Below, one piece after another: positions 6,901 through 14,700 of a DNA stretch of 18,334 nt. The translations under genes were made by a program, and so were the position numbers. The first letter of the stretch is position 1. Each line of letters opens with the position of its first letter. Source of the DNA: Mageeibacillus sp. UBA5747 (GTDB lineage: Bacteria > Bacillota > Clostridia > Saccharofermentanales > UBA5734); contig DIFN01000007.1 in NCBI GenBank assembly GCA_002419145.1, positions 1 to 18,334 on the forward strand. The letters are read 5' to 3'. Under the pieces are notes generated by a model, which saw only the letters and a list, made by a program, of their open reading frames with translations, was not told the origin of the DNA and did not search any database.

Positions 6901-8510
6901 AGAGCATCGATCGGCGGGTTGGTGACCTGGGCAAACAATTGCTTGAAATAGTTGTATAGGATCTGGTTGCGCTCAGAAAGGACGGCGATCGGTGAATCGA
7001 TGCCCATGGCGCCGGTCGGTTCCATCCCATCCCTGGCCATCGGCAGGATGATCGTCTTGAGATCCTCAAAGGTATAACCGAAGACCTTTTCCAGTTTCTC
7101 CAGCTCTTCCTGCGGCGGCAGCGGTTCTTCAACCGCCTCCGGCAGATCCTTGAGGGTGATCATGTGAGCGTCGATCCACTCGCGATAAGGCTTTTCGCCG
7201 GCGATTTTTTCCTTGATCTCTTCATCTGTAATGATCCGGCCTTCTTCGGTGTCGATCAGGAGCATGCGGCCGGGGCGCAAGCGCTCCTTGACTACGATGT
7301 TTTCCGGCGGGATGTCGAGAACTCCGGCCTCGGAGGCAAGGATGATCATGTCATCCTTGGTGACGTAGTAGCGGGAGGGCCTCAGGCCATTGCGGTCGAG
7401 GATGGCGGCCACACGGGTGCCATCGGTGAAAGCCATGGCGGCCGGACCGTCCCACGGTTCCATCATCATGGCATGGTATTCGTAGAAAGCCTTTTTCGCG
7501 TCGCTCATGGACTCGTGGTTCTGCCACGGCTCGGGGACCATCATCATGCCGGCATGGGCGATCGAACGGCCGGACAGGACGAGGAACTCGAGGGTATTGT
7601 CAAACATCGCCGAGTCGGAACCATTGCTGTTGATAATCGGGAAAATCCGGCTCAGTTCGCCACCGTAGACATCACTGGACAGGCCCGGTTCGCGGGCATT
7701 CATGCGGTTGATGTTGCCACGCAAGGTGTTGATTTCGCCGTTGTGGATCAGGTAGCGGTAGGGATGAGCACGTTCCCAACTCGGGAACGTGTTGGTGCTG
7801 TAACGGGAATGGACCAGGGCGATGGCTGACTCGAAATTGAGATTGGCCAGGTCGAGGTAGAAAGCGTCGACCTGCTCGGCTGTCAGCATGCCTTTATAGA
7901 CGATGGTCCGGCTGGACAAACTTGCAAAATAGAAATAATCCCGGTCGGCTTCGCCTTTGCCGACGACCAGTCTTTCACAGCGTTTGCGGATGACATACAG
8001 GGAACGTTCAAAGGTGAGGGTGTCGGTCCCCGCAGCCGCACCGATAAACAGCTGGCTGATGTGGGGCCGGTTGATCCGGGCCGTGTAGCCGAGGGATGAC
8101 TCGTTGACCGGCAGATAGCGCCAACCGAGTACGGTCTGGCCTTCCTCGAGGACGATGGCTTCGATCTTAGCCTGGACGGCCTTGCGCTCGTTACGCTCGA
8201 GCGGCAGGAAGGCCATGCCGACGCCATAGTGACCTTCAGGCGGCAGTTCAATACCGACCTGGGGACAGACCGAGCGGAAAAATTTGTCCGGGATCTGGAG
8301 TAAAATACCGGCGCCGTCGCCTGTATTGTCCTCACTGCCGGCACCGCCGCGGTGAGCCAGGTTTGAAAGGACTGTCAAAGCCTGGCGGACAATGGAGTGG
8401 GACTTGTGTCCCTTGATGTTGACGACAAAGCCGATGCCGCAAGCGTCATGCTCGAATTGCGGATCATACAGACCTTGCCTCTGGGGCAATCCCAGATTTT
8501 GATGCTGCAT
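3912..8510 (-). CDS. gltB: Glutamate synthase (NADPH) large subunit
   Basis: 1532 residues with the start at 8510, chosen because AGGAGG (8523-8518) lies 7 bases upstream and the protein then begins with the expected short propeptide; the frame stays open to 8666 but that extension overlaps the promoter. Cys24 (HDACGIGF) is the predicted N-terminal nucleophile after propeptide cleavage, starting the class II glutamine amidotransferase domain (about 24-430). A central linker domain follows, then the FMN-binding synthase domain with motifs such as SYGSISQEAHE and GEGGE and the [3Fe-4S] cysteines Cys1131, Cys1137 and Cys1142 (CX5CX4C). The GXGXG beta-helix domain spans about 1260-1450. The enzyme frees ammonia from glutamine and channels it to 2-oxoglutarate, using electrons from GltD. 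The leader contains two hairpins that may regulate expression. Confidence 0.97.
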   Translation of the reverse strand: MQHQNLGLPQRQGLYDPQFEHDACGIGFVVNIKGHKSHSIVRQALTVLSNLAHRGGAGSEDNTGDGAGILLQIPDKFFRSVCPQVGIELPPEGHYGVGMAFLPLERNERKAVQAKIEAIVLEEGQTVLGWRYLPVNESSLGYTARINRPHISQLFIGAAAGTDTLTFERSLYVIRKRCERLVVGKGEADRDYFYFASLSSRTIVYKGMLTAEQVDAFYLDLANLNFESAIALVHSRYSTNTFPSWERAHPYRYLIHNGEINTLRGNINRMNAREPGLSSDVYGGELSRIFPIINSNGSDSAMFDNTLEFLVLSGRSIAHAGMMMVPEPWQNHESMSDAKKAFYEYHAMMMEPWDGPAAMAFTDGTRVAAILDRNGLRPSRYYVTKDDMIILASEAGVLDIPPENIVVKERLRPGRMLLIDTEEGRIITDEEIKEKIAGEKPYREWIDAHMITLKDLPEAVEEPLPPQEELEKLEKVFGYTFEDLKTIILPMARDGMEPTGAMGIDSPIAVLSERNQILYNYFKQLFAQVTNPPIDALREEIITATETYIGSIGNLIHPEPADARRLKLKYPILSNQELERIRQIKEPGFKSATLPMFFTTGGDGRSLESAIEALFDAADQAIANGANIIILSDRDVSAALTPIPALLATSALHHHLNRKGTRPKISLVVESGEPREVHHFALLLGYGASAVNPFLAFEAVDGLIRDGFLNDVSREDAIAHYIKASIKGIVKVLSKMGISTIQSYQGAQIFEAIGINEAVIDRYFTATASRISGIGLEEIAREANDRHKAAFDPNVVNPGLETGGDYHWRSNGEYHLFNPMTIHLLQQACRKGDYATFKEYSRLLNLETQKRSTLRGLLDLLPARHPIPIEEVESVDSIVRRFKTGAMSYGSISQEAHEAMAIAMNRLGGRSNTGEGGENPARFKPLPTGDSKNSAIKQVASGRFGVTSEYLVNAREIQIKMAQGAKPGEGGQLPGKKVYPWVAATRHTTPGVGLISPPPHHDIYSIEDLAELIHDLKNANKYARINVKLVSEVGVGTIAAGVAKGRADVVLISGYDGGTGASPITSIRHAGLPWELGLAETHQTLMLNDLRSRIVVETDGKLLTGRDVVIAALLGAEEFGFATGPLVSLGCVMMRVCNLDTCPVGVATQNPELRKKFSGKPDYVVNFMRFIAQEMREIMSELGFRTITEMVGRTDRLSPKKALNHWKHTGIDLSCLLWQPQVGESVGRTCTMKQDHGLEKTLDQQILIPFCRAAIEHGRTIEATFPIRNINRVVGTQLGSEVTRRHGAAGLPEDTINLHFRGSAGQSFGAFVPKGVTLKLEGDANDYVGKGLSGGKIIVFPDAEATLVPEENIIIGNVAFFGATRGEAYIRGVAGERFCVRNSGVHAVVEGVGDHGCEYMTGGRVVVLGPTGRNFAAGMSGGIAYVLDRDGTFAGNCNTQMVSLQKLTDAGEISAIKAMVERHVASTGSEHAARLLADWDHTVSMLVKVMPKDFERMQTAIEAVEASGLSGEEALMAAFEANNRDLSRASGN

Positions 8511-8530
8511 AAATCGTCCTCCTGTTTTCG

Positions 8531-8564
8531 AGCCATCGCGATCGCAAACAATCCCGCAATGGCT
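8531..8564 (-). repeat. Second inverted repeat in the gltB leader, next to the ribosome binding site
   Basis: AGCCAT (8531-8536) pairs with ATGGCT (8559-8564), enclosing a GC-rich segment that includes GCGATCGC. It sits 7 bases upstream of the AGGAGG of gltB, so a hairpin here could affect ribosome access. With a 6-bp outer stem it may also be chance. Confidence 0.3.
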
Positions 8565-8593
8565 GGGATGAAATAGATCGCCTTTGATCTTGC

Positions 8594-8640
8594 AAAAATA
8601 AAAAGGACCATTCAAGTTATGTTGCCATAATCGATGGTCC
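8594..8640 (-). terminator. Hairpin with T-tract in the gltB leader: nadBC terminator or gltB attenuator
   Basis: On the minus strand GGACCAT (8640-8634) pairs with ATGGTCC (8611-8605). Inside, TTATG and CATAA form a 5-bp upper stem capped by a GCAA tetraloop of the stable GNRA type, with an asymmetric internal loop (CGA opposite CTTGA). The stem is followed directly by TTTTTATTTTT. It lies 127 bases after the nadC stop and can end that operon. However, the gltB promoter at 8645-8673 starts transcription at or next to the first base of the hairpin, so every gltB transcript would carry it too, as an attenuator or a 5' structural element. Confidence 0.75.
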
Positions 8641-8644
8641 TCAC

Positions 8645-8673
8645 AGTATATCACCGTATTTTTCACGGTTCAA
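8645..8673 (-). promoter_or_regulatory. gltB promoter with a palindrome in its spacer
   Basis: On the minus strand TTGAAC (8673-8668), a 17-base spacer and TATACT (8650-8645) make a good sigma-70-type promoter (4 of 6 and 5 of 6 matches). The spacer contains ACCGT...ACGGT (8653-8657 and 8665-8669), a perfect 5-bp inverted repeat that could be an operator. Start of transcription is predicted near 8638-8641, giving a leader of about 130 bases. Confidence 0.6.
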
Positions 8674-8766
8674 TTGATTTTTGTTAAAAAGTGATTTGCA
8701 ATAAGAAAAGTTATTACTTGCAGAATAAACAAAAAGTGGAGAAAAAATGATGGTGCATGGAGTGCA

Positions 8767-9606
8767 TCAGGCGAGGTCGAATCGCAGGCTGATGTCGAGG
8801 GCTTTGACCGTGTGGGTCAGGGCGCCAATCGAGATCAGGTCGATGCCTGTGGCAGCCAGAGCAGAGAGATTCTTTTCGCCCATGTTGCCGGAGATTTCCA
8901 CCAGAGCCCTGCCGGCGATGCGAGCGACGGCCGCTTCGATGTCTGGCTGATCCATGTTGTCAAGCATGATGATATCAGCACCACAGGCCAGAGCTTCGTC
9001 CACCTGGGCCAGGTTTTCGACTTCGACTTCGATTTTCAAGGTATGGGGTGCCTGGCGCCGGGCCATGGTGACGGCCGCGGTGATGCCCCCGGCGGCCTGG
9101 ATGTGGTTATCCTTGATCAGGATACCATCCGCCAGATTGAAGCGGTGGTTGGATCCTCCACCTGTGCGCACGGCGTACTTCTCGAAAATGCGCAAGCCGG
9201 GGGTTGTTTTTCTGGTGTCACAGATGGAGGCATGGGTCCCCTCGACCTGGTCGACGGCCCAGGCTGTCTTGGTCGCGATCGCTGACAGACGTTGCAGGAA
9301 ATTGAGAGCGACACGCTCGCCGGTCAACACACTCCTGGCGGGGCCTTCGATCCGCGCCAGCCGATCTCCCTTATGCACTCGCTGCCCCTCAAAGACTGAA
9401 AACTCAACTTTGACACAGGGGTCGAGCAATTCATAAACTCGGGCAAAAACGGGCAGGCCACAAATAATGCCGGCTTCTTTGGCGACCAGGACAGCGGCAG
9501 TCTGCTTGTCAGCTGGGATCGTGGACACGGTCGTGATGTCGCCTGTCCCGATGTCTTCAGTCAAGGCGCGGGTAATGATGTCATCCATCAAAAAAGGGGT
9601 CAGCAT
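8767..9606 (-). CDS. nadC: Nicotinate-nucleotide pyrophosphorylase (carboxylating), quinolinate phosphoribosyltransferase
   Basis: 279 residues, the normal length. It converts quinolinate and phosphoribosyl pyrophosphate to nicotinate mononucleotide with loss of CO2, the step that joins de novo synthesis to the rest of NAD formation. Family motifs are present in order: EDIGTGDITT (17-26), ERVALNFLQRLS (97-108), the DTRKTTPGLR phosphate-binding loop (130-139), the KYAVRTGGGSNHR stretch (143-155) with the catalytic arginine and histidine, IKDNH (164-168), EVEVE (193-197) and MLDNM (214-218). AGGAGG lies 8 bases before the ATG and overlaps the end of nadB; only 2 bases separate the nadB stop and this start, so translation is probably coupled. 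Confidence 0.97.
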   Translation of the reverse strand: MLTPFLMDDIITRALTEDIGTGDITTVSTIPADKQTAAVLVAKEAGIICGLPVFARVYELLDPCVKVEFSVFEGQRVHKGDRLARIEGPARSVLTGERVALNFLQRLSAIATKTAWAVDQVEGTHASICDTRKTTPGLRIFEKYAVRTGGGSNHRFNLADGILIKDNHIQAAGGITAAVTMARRQAPHTLKIEVEVENLAQVDEALACGADIIMLDNMDQPDIEAAVARIAGRALVEISGNMGEKNLSALAATGIDLISIGALTHTVKALDISLRFDLA

Positions 9607-9608
9607 GG

Positions 9609-11267
9609 TTAGTTCCTCCTGGCAGGTTCAGCTTGGACCGAGTCGGTCCGGCTTTCATTTTCATCTATCCTGAAATGGGCCCCGATGCTATGGCGGCGCC
9701 GCAAGGCAGCCTGTACAATGGCTCTTCCAGTTACAGCCATCTGAGCAGCTTCCAATTCAGTCAAATTGTGGATCGTAGCCAACTCACGGTGCTGGTGGAT
9801 GGCCTCCAGGCCTTGCAGAGCGGTCTGCAGGCCTTCTTTGCTGCGCAGGATGCCGCAGTACCGAGTCAACAGCTGACGGATCTGCTGGCGATCTTCGGCC
9901 GCTGTTGATTCAGTTGTGGGGATGATCGGCGATGAGGCGAGCGCGCTTGCCCTCTGCGCTGAATCAACAGCCTGAGTCCGGGCAAACCGTGCAGCCAGTG
10001 CGTCCATGTCGGCCAGTTCACATTTGGCAGCTGAGTTGATGGCCTGGGCAGCCCTGCGGCCATAAACCAGGCACTCCAGCAAGGAGTTGCTGGCGAGACG
10101 GTTAGCCCCGTAAATACCAGTATGCGCAACTTCGCCGCAGGCGTAGAGGTTTTTCAAGGATGTCCGGGCTTGCAAATCTGTGTTGACGCCACCCATGAAA
10201 TAATGCTGGACGGGAGCGACCGGCAGGTAATCTCTGGCCATGTCGAGACCGCGCTGGAGACAGGTTTCATAGATCATCGGAAAACGGCGCTGCAGGAACT
10301 CGGCTGGCAGATGCGTGATATCCAGAAAGACATGGTCGGAATCATCTGTGAGCATCTGGCGGAAAATCGCCTGGGAAACAACATCGCGCGGGGCTAGATT
10401 GCCTTGCGGATGGGCCTTTTCCATGAAAGGCTCGCCATGGATCGAGCGCAGAATCGCCCCCTCTCCACGAACCGCTTCGGATATCAGGAAGCAGCGGCCA
10501 TTTTCATCTGGTTCCGGCAGGGCGGTCGGGTGGAACTGGATGAATTCTAAGTCGCTTGTCGCGGCACCGGCCCGGATCGAGGCCGCCAGGGCATCACCTG
10601 TCGCGGGACGGGCATTGGTGGAATGCAGGAACAGTTGCCCGATACCACCAGTAGCCAATACAACGGCACGGGAGCGATAGAAACGGAACTCATCCGTAGC
10701 CAGTGAGTTCAGCGTAATAACTCCGGCAACCGCGTCCGTATCGTCAACCACGAGATCGACCAACGTCCAATTGTCATCCACACGAATGTTGGGCCGTGCC
10801 TTGACCAGTGTGACCAGACGGCTGGTCATGTGCAGTCCCGTGGCGTCGCCATGGCTGTGGATGATGCGCTTTCTGGAATGGGCGCCTTCCTGGCCAACAG
10901 CCAGCCGGCCACTGGCATCGAGATCAAAAGGCACGCCCCAGCCCTGGAGAATGCGGATGTTCTCAGGTGCCTCATCAACCAGCACGCGCAAGGCATCCTT
11001 GTTGCACAGGTTGGATCCTGCAGCCATCGAATCCGCAAAATGCAGGTCTGGAGAATCATCCTCGGCCACGGCAACTGCAATACCACCCTGAGCATACATG
11101 GAATTGCTCTGGTCGAGGCCGAATTTGTTCAGGATAACGATGTTTAAAGAGGGATCCAGTTGCAAGGCTGTGTACAGACCGGCCAAACCGGCACCGACAA
11201 TCAGGACGTCGCAATCTTCACGGGGCAGGTCAGAAAAAGACCCGCCATACAAATAGCGTTGCATCAA
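9609..11267 (-). CDS. nadB: L-aspartate oxidase
   Basis: About 552 residues, typical length. It is an FAD enzyme that oxidises L-aspartate to iminoaspartate, which quinolinate synthase (NadA) condenses with dihydroxyacetone phosphate. The FAD-binding VGAGLAG is at 24-30, followed by SNSMYAQGGIA (54-64), HSHGDATG (137-144), the HPTAL substrate region (246-250), RGEGA (267-271) and the C-terminal FAD contact with HYFMGGV and GEVAHTGIYGANRLASNS (about 355-395). A helical C-terminal domain follows. The start is uncertain by one codon: TTG at 11267 is 8 bases after GGAG (11279-11276), while ATG at 11264 is 11 bases after it. It is first in the operon with nadC. No nadA is present on either side. 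Confidence 0.96.
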   Translation of the reverse strand: MMQRYLYGGSFSDLPREDCDVLIVGAGLAGLYTALQLDPSLNIVILNKFGLDQSNSMYAQGGIAVAVAEDDSPDLHFADSMAAGSNLCNKDALRVLVDEAPENIRILQGWGVPFDLDASGRLAVGQEGAHSRKRIIHSHGDATGLHMTSRLVTLVKARPNIRVDDNWTLVDLVVDDTDAVAGVITLNSLATDEFRFYRSRAVVLATGGIGQLFLHSTNARPATGDALAASIRAGAATSDLEFIQFHPTALPEPDENGRCFLISEAVRGEGAILRSIHGEPFMEKAHPQGNLAPRDVVSQAIFRQMLTDDSDHVFLDITHLPAEFLQRRFPMIYETCLQRGLDMARDYLPVAPVQHYFMGGVNTDLQARTSLKNLYACGEVAHTGIYGANRLASNSLLECLVYGRRAAQAINSAAKCELADMDALAARFARTQAVDSAQRASALASSPIIPTTESTAAEDRQQIRQLLTRYCGILRSKEGLQTALQGLEAIHQHRELATIHNLTELEAAQMAVTGRAIVQAALRRRHSIGAHFRIDENESRTDSVQAEPARRN

Positions 11268-11385
11268 TTCATCAACTCCACAAAACCTTCTCTTGACCGG
11301 CTGGCCTGGGGGTCTCAGGGGACTTTTTCAAGGCGTTGCATCCGGTGCATCTTAAAGGAAATTGCCAGACCGCTAAGCTCCCGGA

Positions 11386-11472
11386 GAGAGTCCTGGAAGT
11401 TGACGGATACCGAGGCGACGGAGGTCCGACGATAAGTCTGAACGCGTGCTCGGGCTCTAAGGTATGACTCTC
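11386..11472 (-). other. Possible structured RNA in the nadB leader
   Basis: Several complementary segments nest in this intergenic stretch: GAGAGTC (11386-11392) with GACTCTC (11466-11472); ATACC (11407-11411) with GGTAT (11461-11465), adjacent to the first pair; and alternatively CCGAG (11410-11414) with CTCGG (11449-11453). A further pair, GGCGTTG (11332-11338) with CAACGCC (11479-11485), would close a larger fold of about 154 bases. The 5' arm of the first pair lies at the predicted start of transcription on the minus strand, so it may be only partly transcribed. I could not match the sequence to a known riboswitch or T-box. Confidence 0.35.
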
Positions 11473-11502
11473 AATTTACAACGCCAGGGGGGTGAGTGTC
11501 AA
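11473..11502 (-). promoter_or_regulatory. Putative nadBC promoter
   Basis: On the minus strand a consensus TTGACA (11502-11497) is followed after 18 bases by TAAATT (11478-11473), 4 of 6 matches to the -10. It would start transcription near 11467 and give nadB a leader of about 200 bases. This is the only good minus-strand promoter I saw between nrdJ and nadB. Confidence 0.5.
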
Positions 11503-11587
11503 GAAACTCAGGTTTGCACCTCTGTCGCAAGTGTGGTATGGTTCATTTCCCGGTTGAAACACAGGGGCAAATGGAAAAAATCAGTAG

Positions 11588-11616
11588 TTTACATCTCCCA
11601 GGGTTCGCTATACAAT
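11588..11616 (+). promoter_or_regulatory. nrdJ promoter
   Basis: TTTACA (11588-11593), a 17-base spacer and TACAAT (11611-11616), each 5 of 6 matches to consensus. The -10 lies inside NrdR box 1. Transcription would start near 11623, giving a 5' leader of about 137 bases. A weaker alternative lies upstream: TTGCAC (11514-11519), 17 bases, TATGGT (11537-11542). Confidence 0.65.
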
Positions 11617-11625
11617 ATCTAGTGT
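11610..11625 (+). promoter_or_regulatory. NrdR box 1
   Basis: ATACAATATCTAGTGT matches the known NrdR box consensus ACACWATATATWGTGT at 14 of 16 positions. It overlaps the -10 of the nrdJ promoter, the usual place for repression of ribonucleotide reductase genes by NrdR when dATP is high. Confidence 0.75.
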
Positions 11626-11633
11626 TTGATAAC

Positions 11634-11718
11634 TGCCATAACTACTAAATATAGTTAAAACTACATTTAGTAGTGTTGGCAATTCCTATCTTTGAGAAAA
11701 GTTTCACAGGATTTGCCA
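11634..11718 (+). repeat. Overlapping inverted repeats in the nrdJ leader
   Basis: Repeat A: ACTACTAAAT (11641-11650) pairs with ATTTAGTAGT (11665-11674), and after a 2x2 mismatch TGCCA (11634-11638) pairs with TGGCA (11677-11681). Repeat B: TGGCAA (11677-11682) pairs with TTGCCA (11713-11718), continued after one mismatch by TCCT (11684-11687) with AGGA (11708-11711). The segment 11677-11681 is shared, so the full forms of A and B exclude each other. The region is transcribed if the promoter at 11588-11616 is right. No T-tract follows, so it is not a simple terminator. Confidence 0.5.
11642..11657 (+). promoter_or_regulatory. NrdR box 2 (weaker)
   Basis: CTACTAAATATAGTTA matches the NrdR consensus at 11 of 16 positions. 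Its start is 32 bases after that of box 1, about three helical turns, as in known NrdR box pairs. It is also part of a 10-bp inverted repeat (11641-11650 and 11665-11674), so the match may partly reflect that repeat. Confidence 0.5.
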
Positions 11719-11759
11719 GTTGGATTTATCCATAAAGACATCACGCCAGGAGGTCGCCC

Positions 11760-14700
11760 GTGCCCACATTGCCATCATTGCTCGTCCGTTACTTTACCAA
11801 GGAGCTCGAACAGAACCCGGAAAAGACCGTGTACGACCTGTTTGACTGGGACTCCAGCGATGTCCTGATCAAGGACCACAAGTCTGGCCGGATCCTGACC
11901 GACATGAAAAATCTCGAATTCCCTGTCCACTATTCCCAGAATTCACGCGACATCATCGCCTCGAAATATTTCCGCAAAGCAGGCGTCCAGGATTCCCCGA
12001 CTGGCGGCGAAACCAGCATGCGCCAGGTGGCGCACCGTCTGGTCCATTTCTGGGTCTCATCCTTGCAGGACGAAGGCATTCTGACGAGCGAAGAGCAGGC
12101 CAAAATTGTCTACGATGAGCTGGTCTACACGTTCCTCAACCAGATGTACGCCCCCAATTCTCCGCAGTGGTTCAACACCGGGCTCAAACTTTCCTATGGC
12201 ATCCAGGGCGGCAAGAGCGGCCTGTTCTATTATGATGAGTCTAAAGGCAAGGTCGTCGAATCCATCGATGACTATACCCGCACTCAGGCCTCCGCCTGCT
12301 TTATCCTCTCAATCGAAGACAAGCTCCTCGGCCCGCATTCCATTTCCGAAGAATACGTCACCGAGACCCGTCTTTTTCGCGGCGGCTCGGGCACCGGCAC
12401 CAATTTCTCTTCGATTCGTGCCGAGGGCGAACGCCTCTCCGGCGGCGGTGCCTCGTCCGGCCTGATGAGTTTCCTCAAGGGCCTTGACCGCAATGCAGGC
12501 GCTATCAAATCCGGTGGAACGACCCGTCGCGCCGCCAAAATGGTCTGCCTCGACATCGACCATCCGGAGATCGAGGCTTTTATCACCTGGAAAGCCAAGG
12601 AAGAAGACAAAGTCATCGCCCTGGCCAAGATGGGCTACGACGCCGACATGGACGGCGAGGCCTACCAGACGGTCTCCGGCCAGAACTCCAACAACTCTGT
12701 CCGCTTATCCGATGATTTCATGAGCAAAGTCATCGGCCTCGAGGCCGATCCGGATGCCGAACTGCTGCTCAAAGGCCGCATTGACAATCGTGTGGACAAG
12801 GCGATCAAGGTTTCTGACATTTGGCAGAAATTCAACCAATCCGCCTGGCGCTGCGCCGACCCAGCCCCTCAGTTCGACGATACGTTCAACGCCTGGCATA
12901 CCTGCCCCAATGGCGAAGATGGCCAGACCTGGGCTAAGCATAACCGCCTGAATTCGACCAATCCCTGCGGCGAATATGCCTTCCTCGATGACACCAGCTG
13001 CAACCTGGCTTCGATCAATATCCTGCGTTTCTATGATGCCAAGACCGAGCAATTCGACCTCAAGGGCTATGAGCACATGATCACTTTGGTTCAGCTTGTG
13101 CTCGAAGCCTCGATCCACTGGGGCCATTTCCCGACGGCTGACATAGCCCGCAAAACGTGGCTTTTCCGCAGCACCGGCCTCGGTATGGCCAACTTGGCCT
13201 CGCTCCTGATGGAAATGGGCTTGCCCTATGACTCAGAAGAAGCGCGTGCCTTGGCCGCAGCCCTGGTTGGCATCCTGACTGGCCGCAGTTACTACATGTC
13301 CGCCCTGATGAGCGAAATGGTCGGACCGTTCGCCAAGTACGAACTGAACCGTGAGCACATGCTGCGGGTCATAAGAAACCACGCCCGGGTCGCCGGAGCT
13401 CGAGCAGACGAATTCGAAACACTTTCTTACACCCCGGTTGCAGTCGACCACGACCTGCTGGCAAAGCTCGGTCTGACCGAGATCAGCCACTCCCTGCGCG
13501 AGTCCTGGCAGAACGCGGAAAAAGCCGGTGCCCAGTTTGGCTACCGCAATGCCCAGGTCTCCGTCATGGCTCCGACCGGCACGATTTCTTTTGCCATGGA
13601 TTGTGCTTCCACCAGCATCGAGCCGTTTTTCTCCCATGTCACCTACAAGAAACTGTCCGGTGGCGGTTTCATGAAACTAGCCAATCCGAGCATTGGCGCT
13701 GGTCTGAAAAAACTCGGCTACACACCCGATCAGATCACCGACATCATCGACTACATCATGCGCGAAGAAGACGGCATGATCGTTGATGGCAAAATCGAAG
13801 GCGCACCCCACCTCAAGGACGAACACCTCGCCGTTTTTGATACCGCCAACCAGTGTGGCAGTGGCGAACGCTACATCCCATACATGGGCCATGTCCTGAT
13901 GGTCGCCGCCCTCACCCCCTTGCTCTCCGGCGCCATTTCCAAGACCGTCAACCTGCCCAGGGAAGCCACGGTCGAAGACTTCAAAGAAGTTGTGATCAAG
14001 TCCTGGCAGCTTGGTGTCAAAGGCATCACGCTGTATCGCGACGGATCCAAATTTGCCCAGCCATTGAATCTGCGCCTTGACGCAGGTAACCAGGATGTCG
14101 AGCTCAAAGACCTCAAATATGCCCAATTGCTTGAATATGCGGAGAAAACCCGCGAACGCAATCAGCGCCTCGAAAAGCAGGCAGCAAACCACTTAGCTTT
14201 CCGGCGCGACAAACCAGTCGGTATTCGCTCCGGTCACACCCACCCAGCTCAAGTCGAAGACGTCAAGATCTACACCACCGTCAACCGCAGTGCCAATGGC
14301 GAGATCACGGAAATCTACATTACAACAGACCGCGAAGGCACCCTGATCATGGGCCTTCTCAACTCCCTGTCGAAGACGATCTCTGTCATGCTCCAGTACC
14401 GCATCCCACCGCAGAACATTTCCAAAATGCTGCGCGGCCAGAAATACGAGCCCTATGGATTTGTCACACGCCATCCCTACATCAAATACTGCACCTCGAT
14501 TTCCGATCTGATCAGCAAGATCATCGACATCGAAATCGGTGATTATTCCCGCTGCCAAGTTAAACCGGAGGGTGCGCTCGCTGCGACTCCTGGTGCAGCG
14601 GCCGTCACGACGACCATCACCGGCGCCATGTCCTTACCCGTACTGGAAACCAGGGAATCAGAAGAGGACGATGATGAAGGAAACGACGATCAGAACCCAC

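Noticed and set aside
8538..8545. GCGATCGC octamers (also at 9275-9282), as in the cyanobacterial HIP1 repeat
   Set aside because: Two copies in a GC-rich window of this size are not notable, and the gene content does not suggest a cyanobacterium.
8511..8666. N-terminal extension of gltB by 52 residues
   Set aside because: The frame is open to 8666 but the extension covers the hairpin and T-tract and enters the promoter; the start at 8510 has AGGAGG and gives the short propeptide expected before the Cys nucleophile.
8698..8721. AATAA/TTATT inverted repeat as a nadC terminator
   Set aside because: The stem is only five A-T pairs with a bulge, and the T-run is six bases away; the hairpin at 8594-8640 is far stronger.
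11386..11472. T-box or lysine riboswitch on the minus strand ahead of nadB
   Set aside because: The TAGAGCCCGAGCACGCG stretch is superficially similar to such leaders, but the T-box sequence (TGGNACCGCG-like), AGTA box and terminator/antiterminator are missing.
11514..11542. TTGCAC-17-TATGGT as the main nrdJ promoter
   Set aside because: Its -10 is weaker, and the promoter at 11588-11616 has better boxes and the NrdR box overlap; it may still be a secondary promoter.
11486..11759. Cobalamin riboswitch ahead of nrdJ
   Set aside because: No B12 box or the other conserved cobalamin riboswitch segments could be found on the plus strand.
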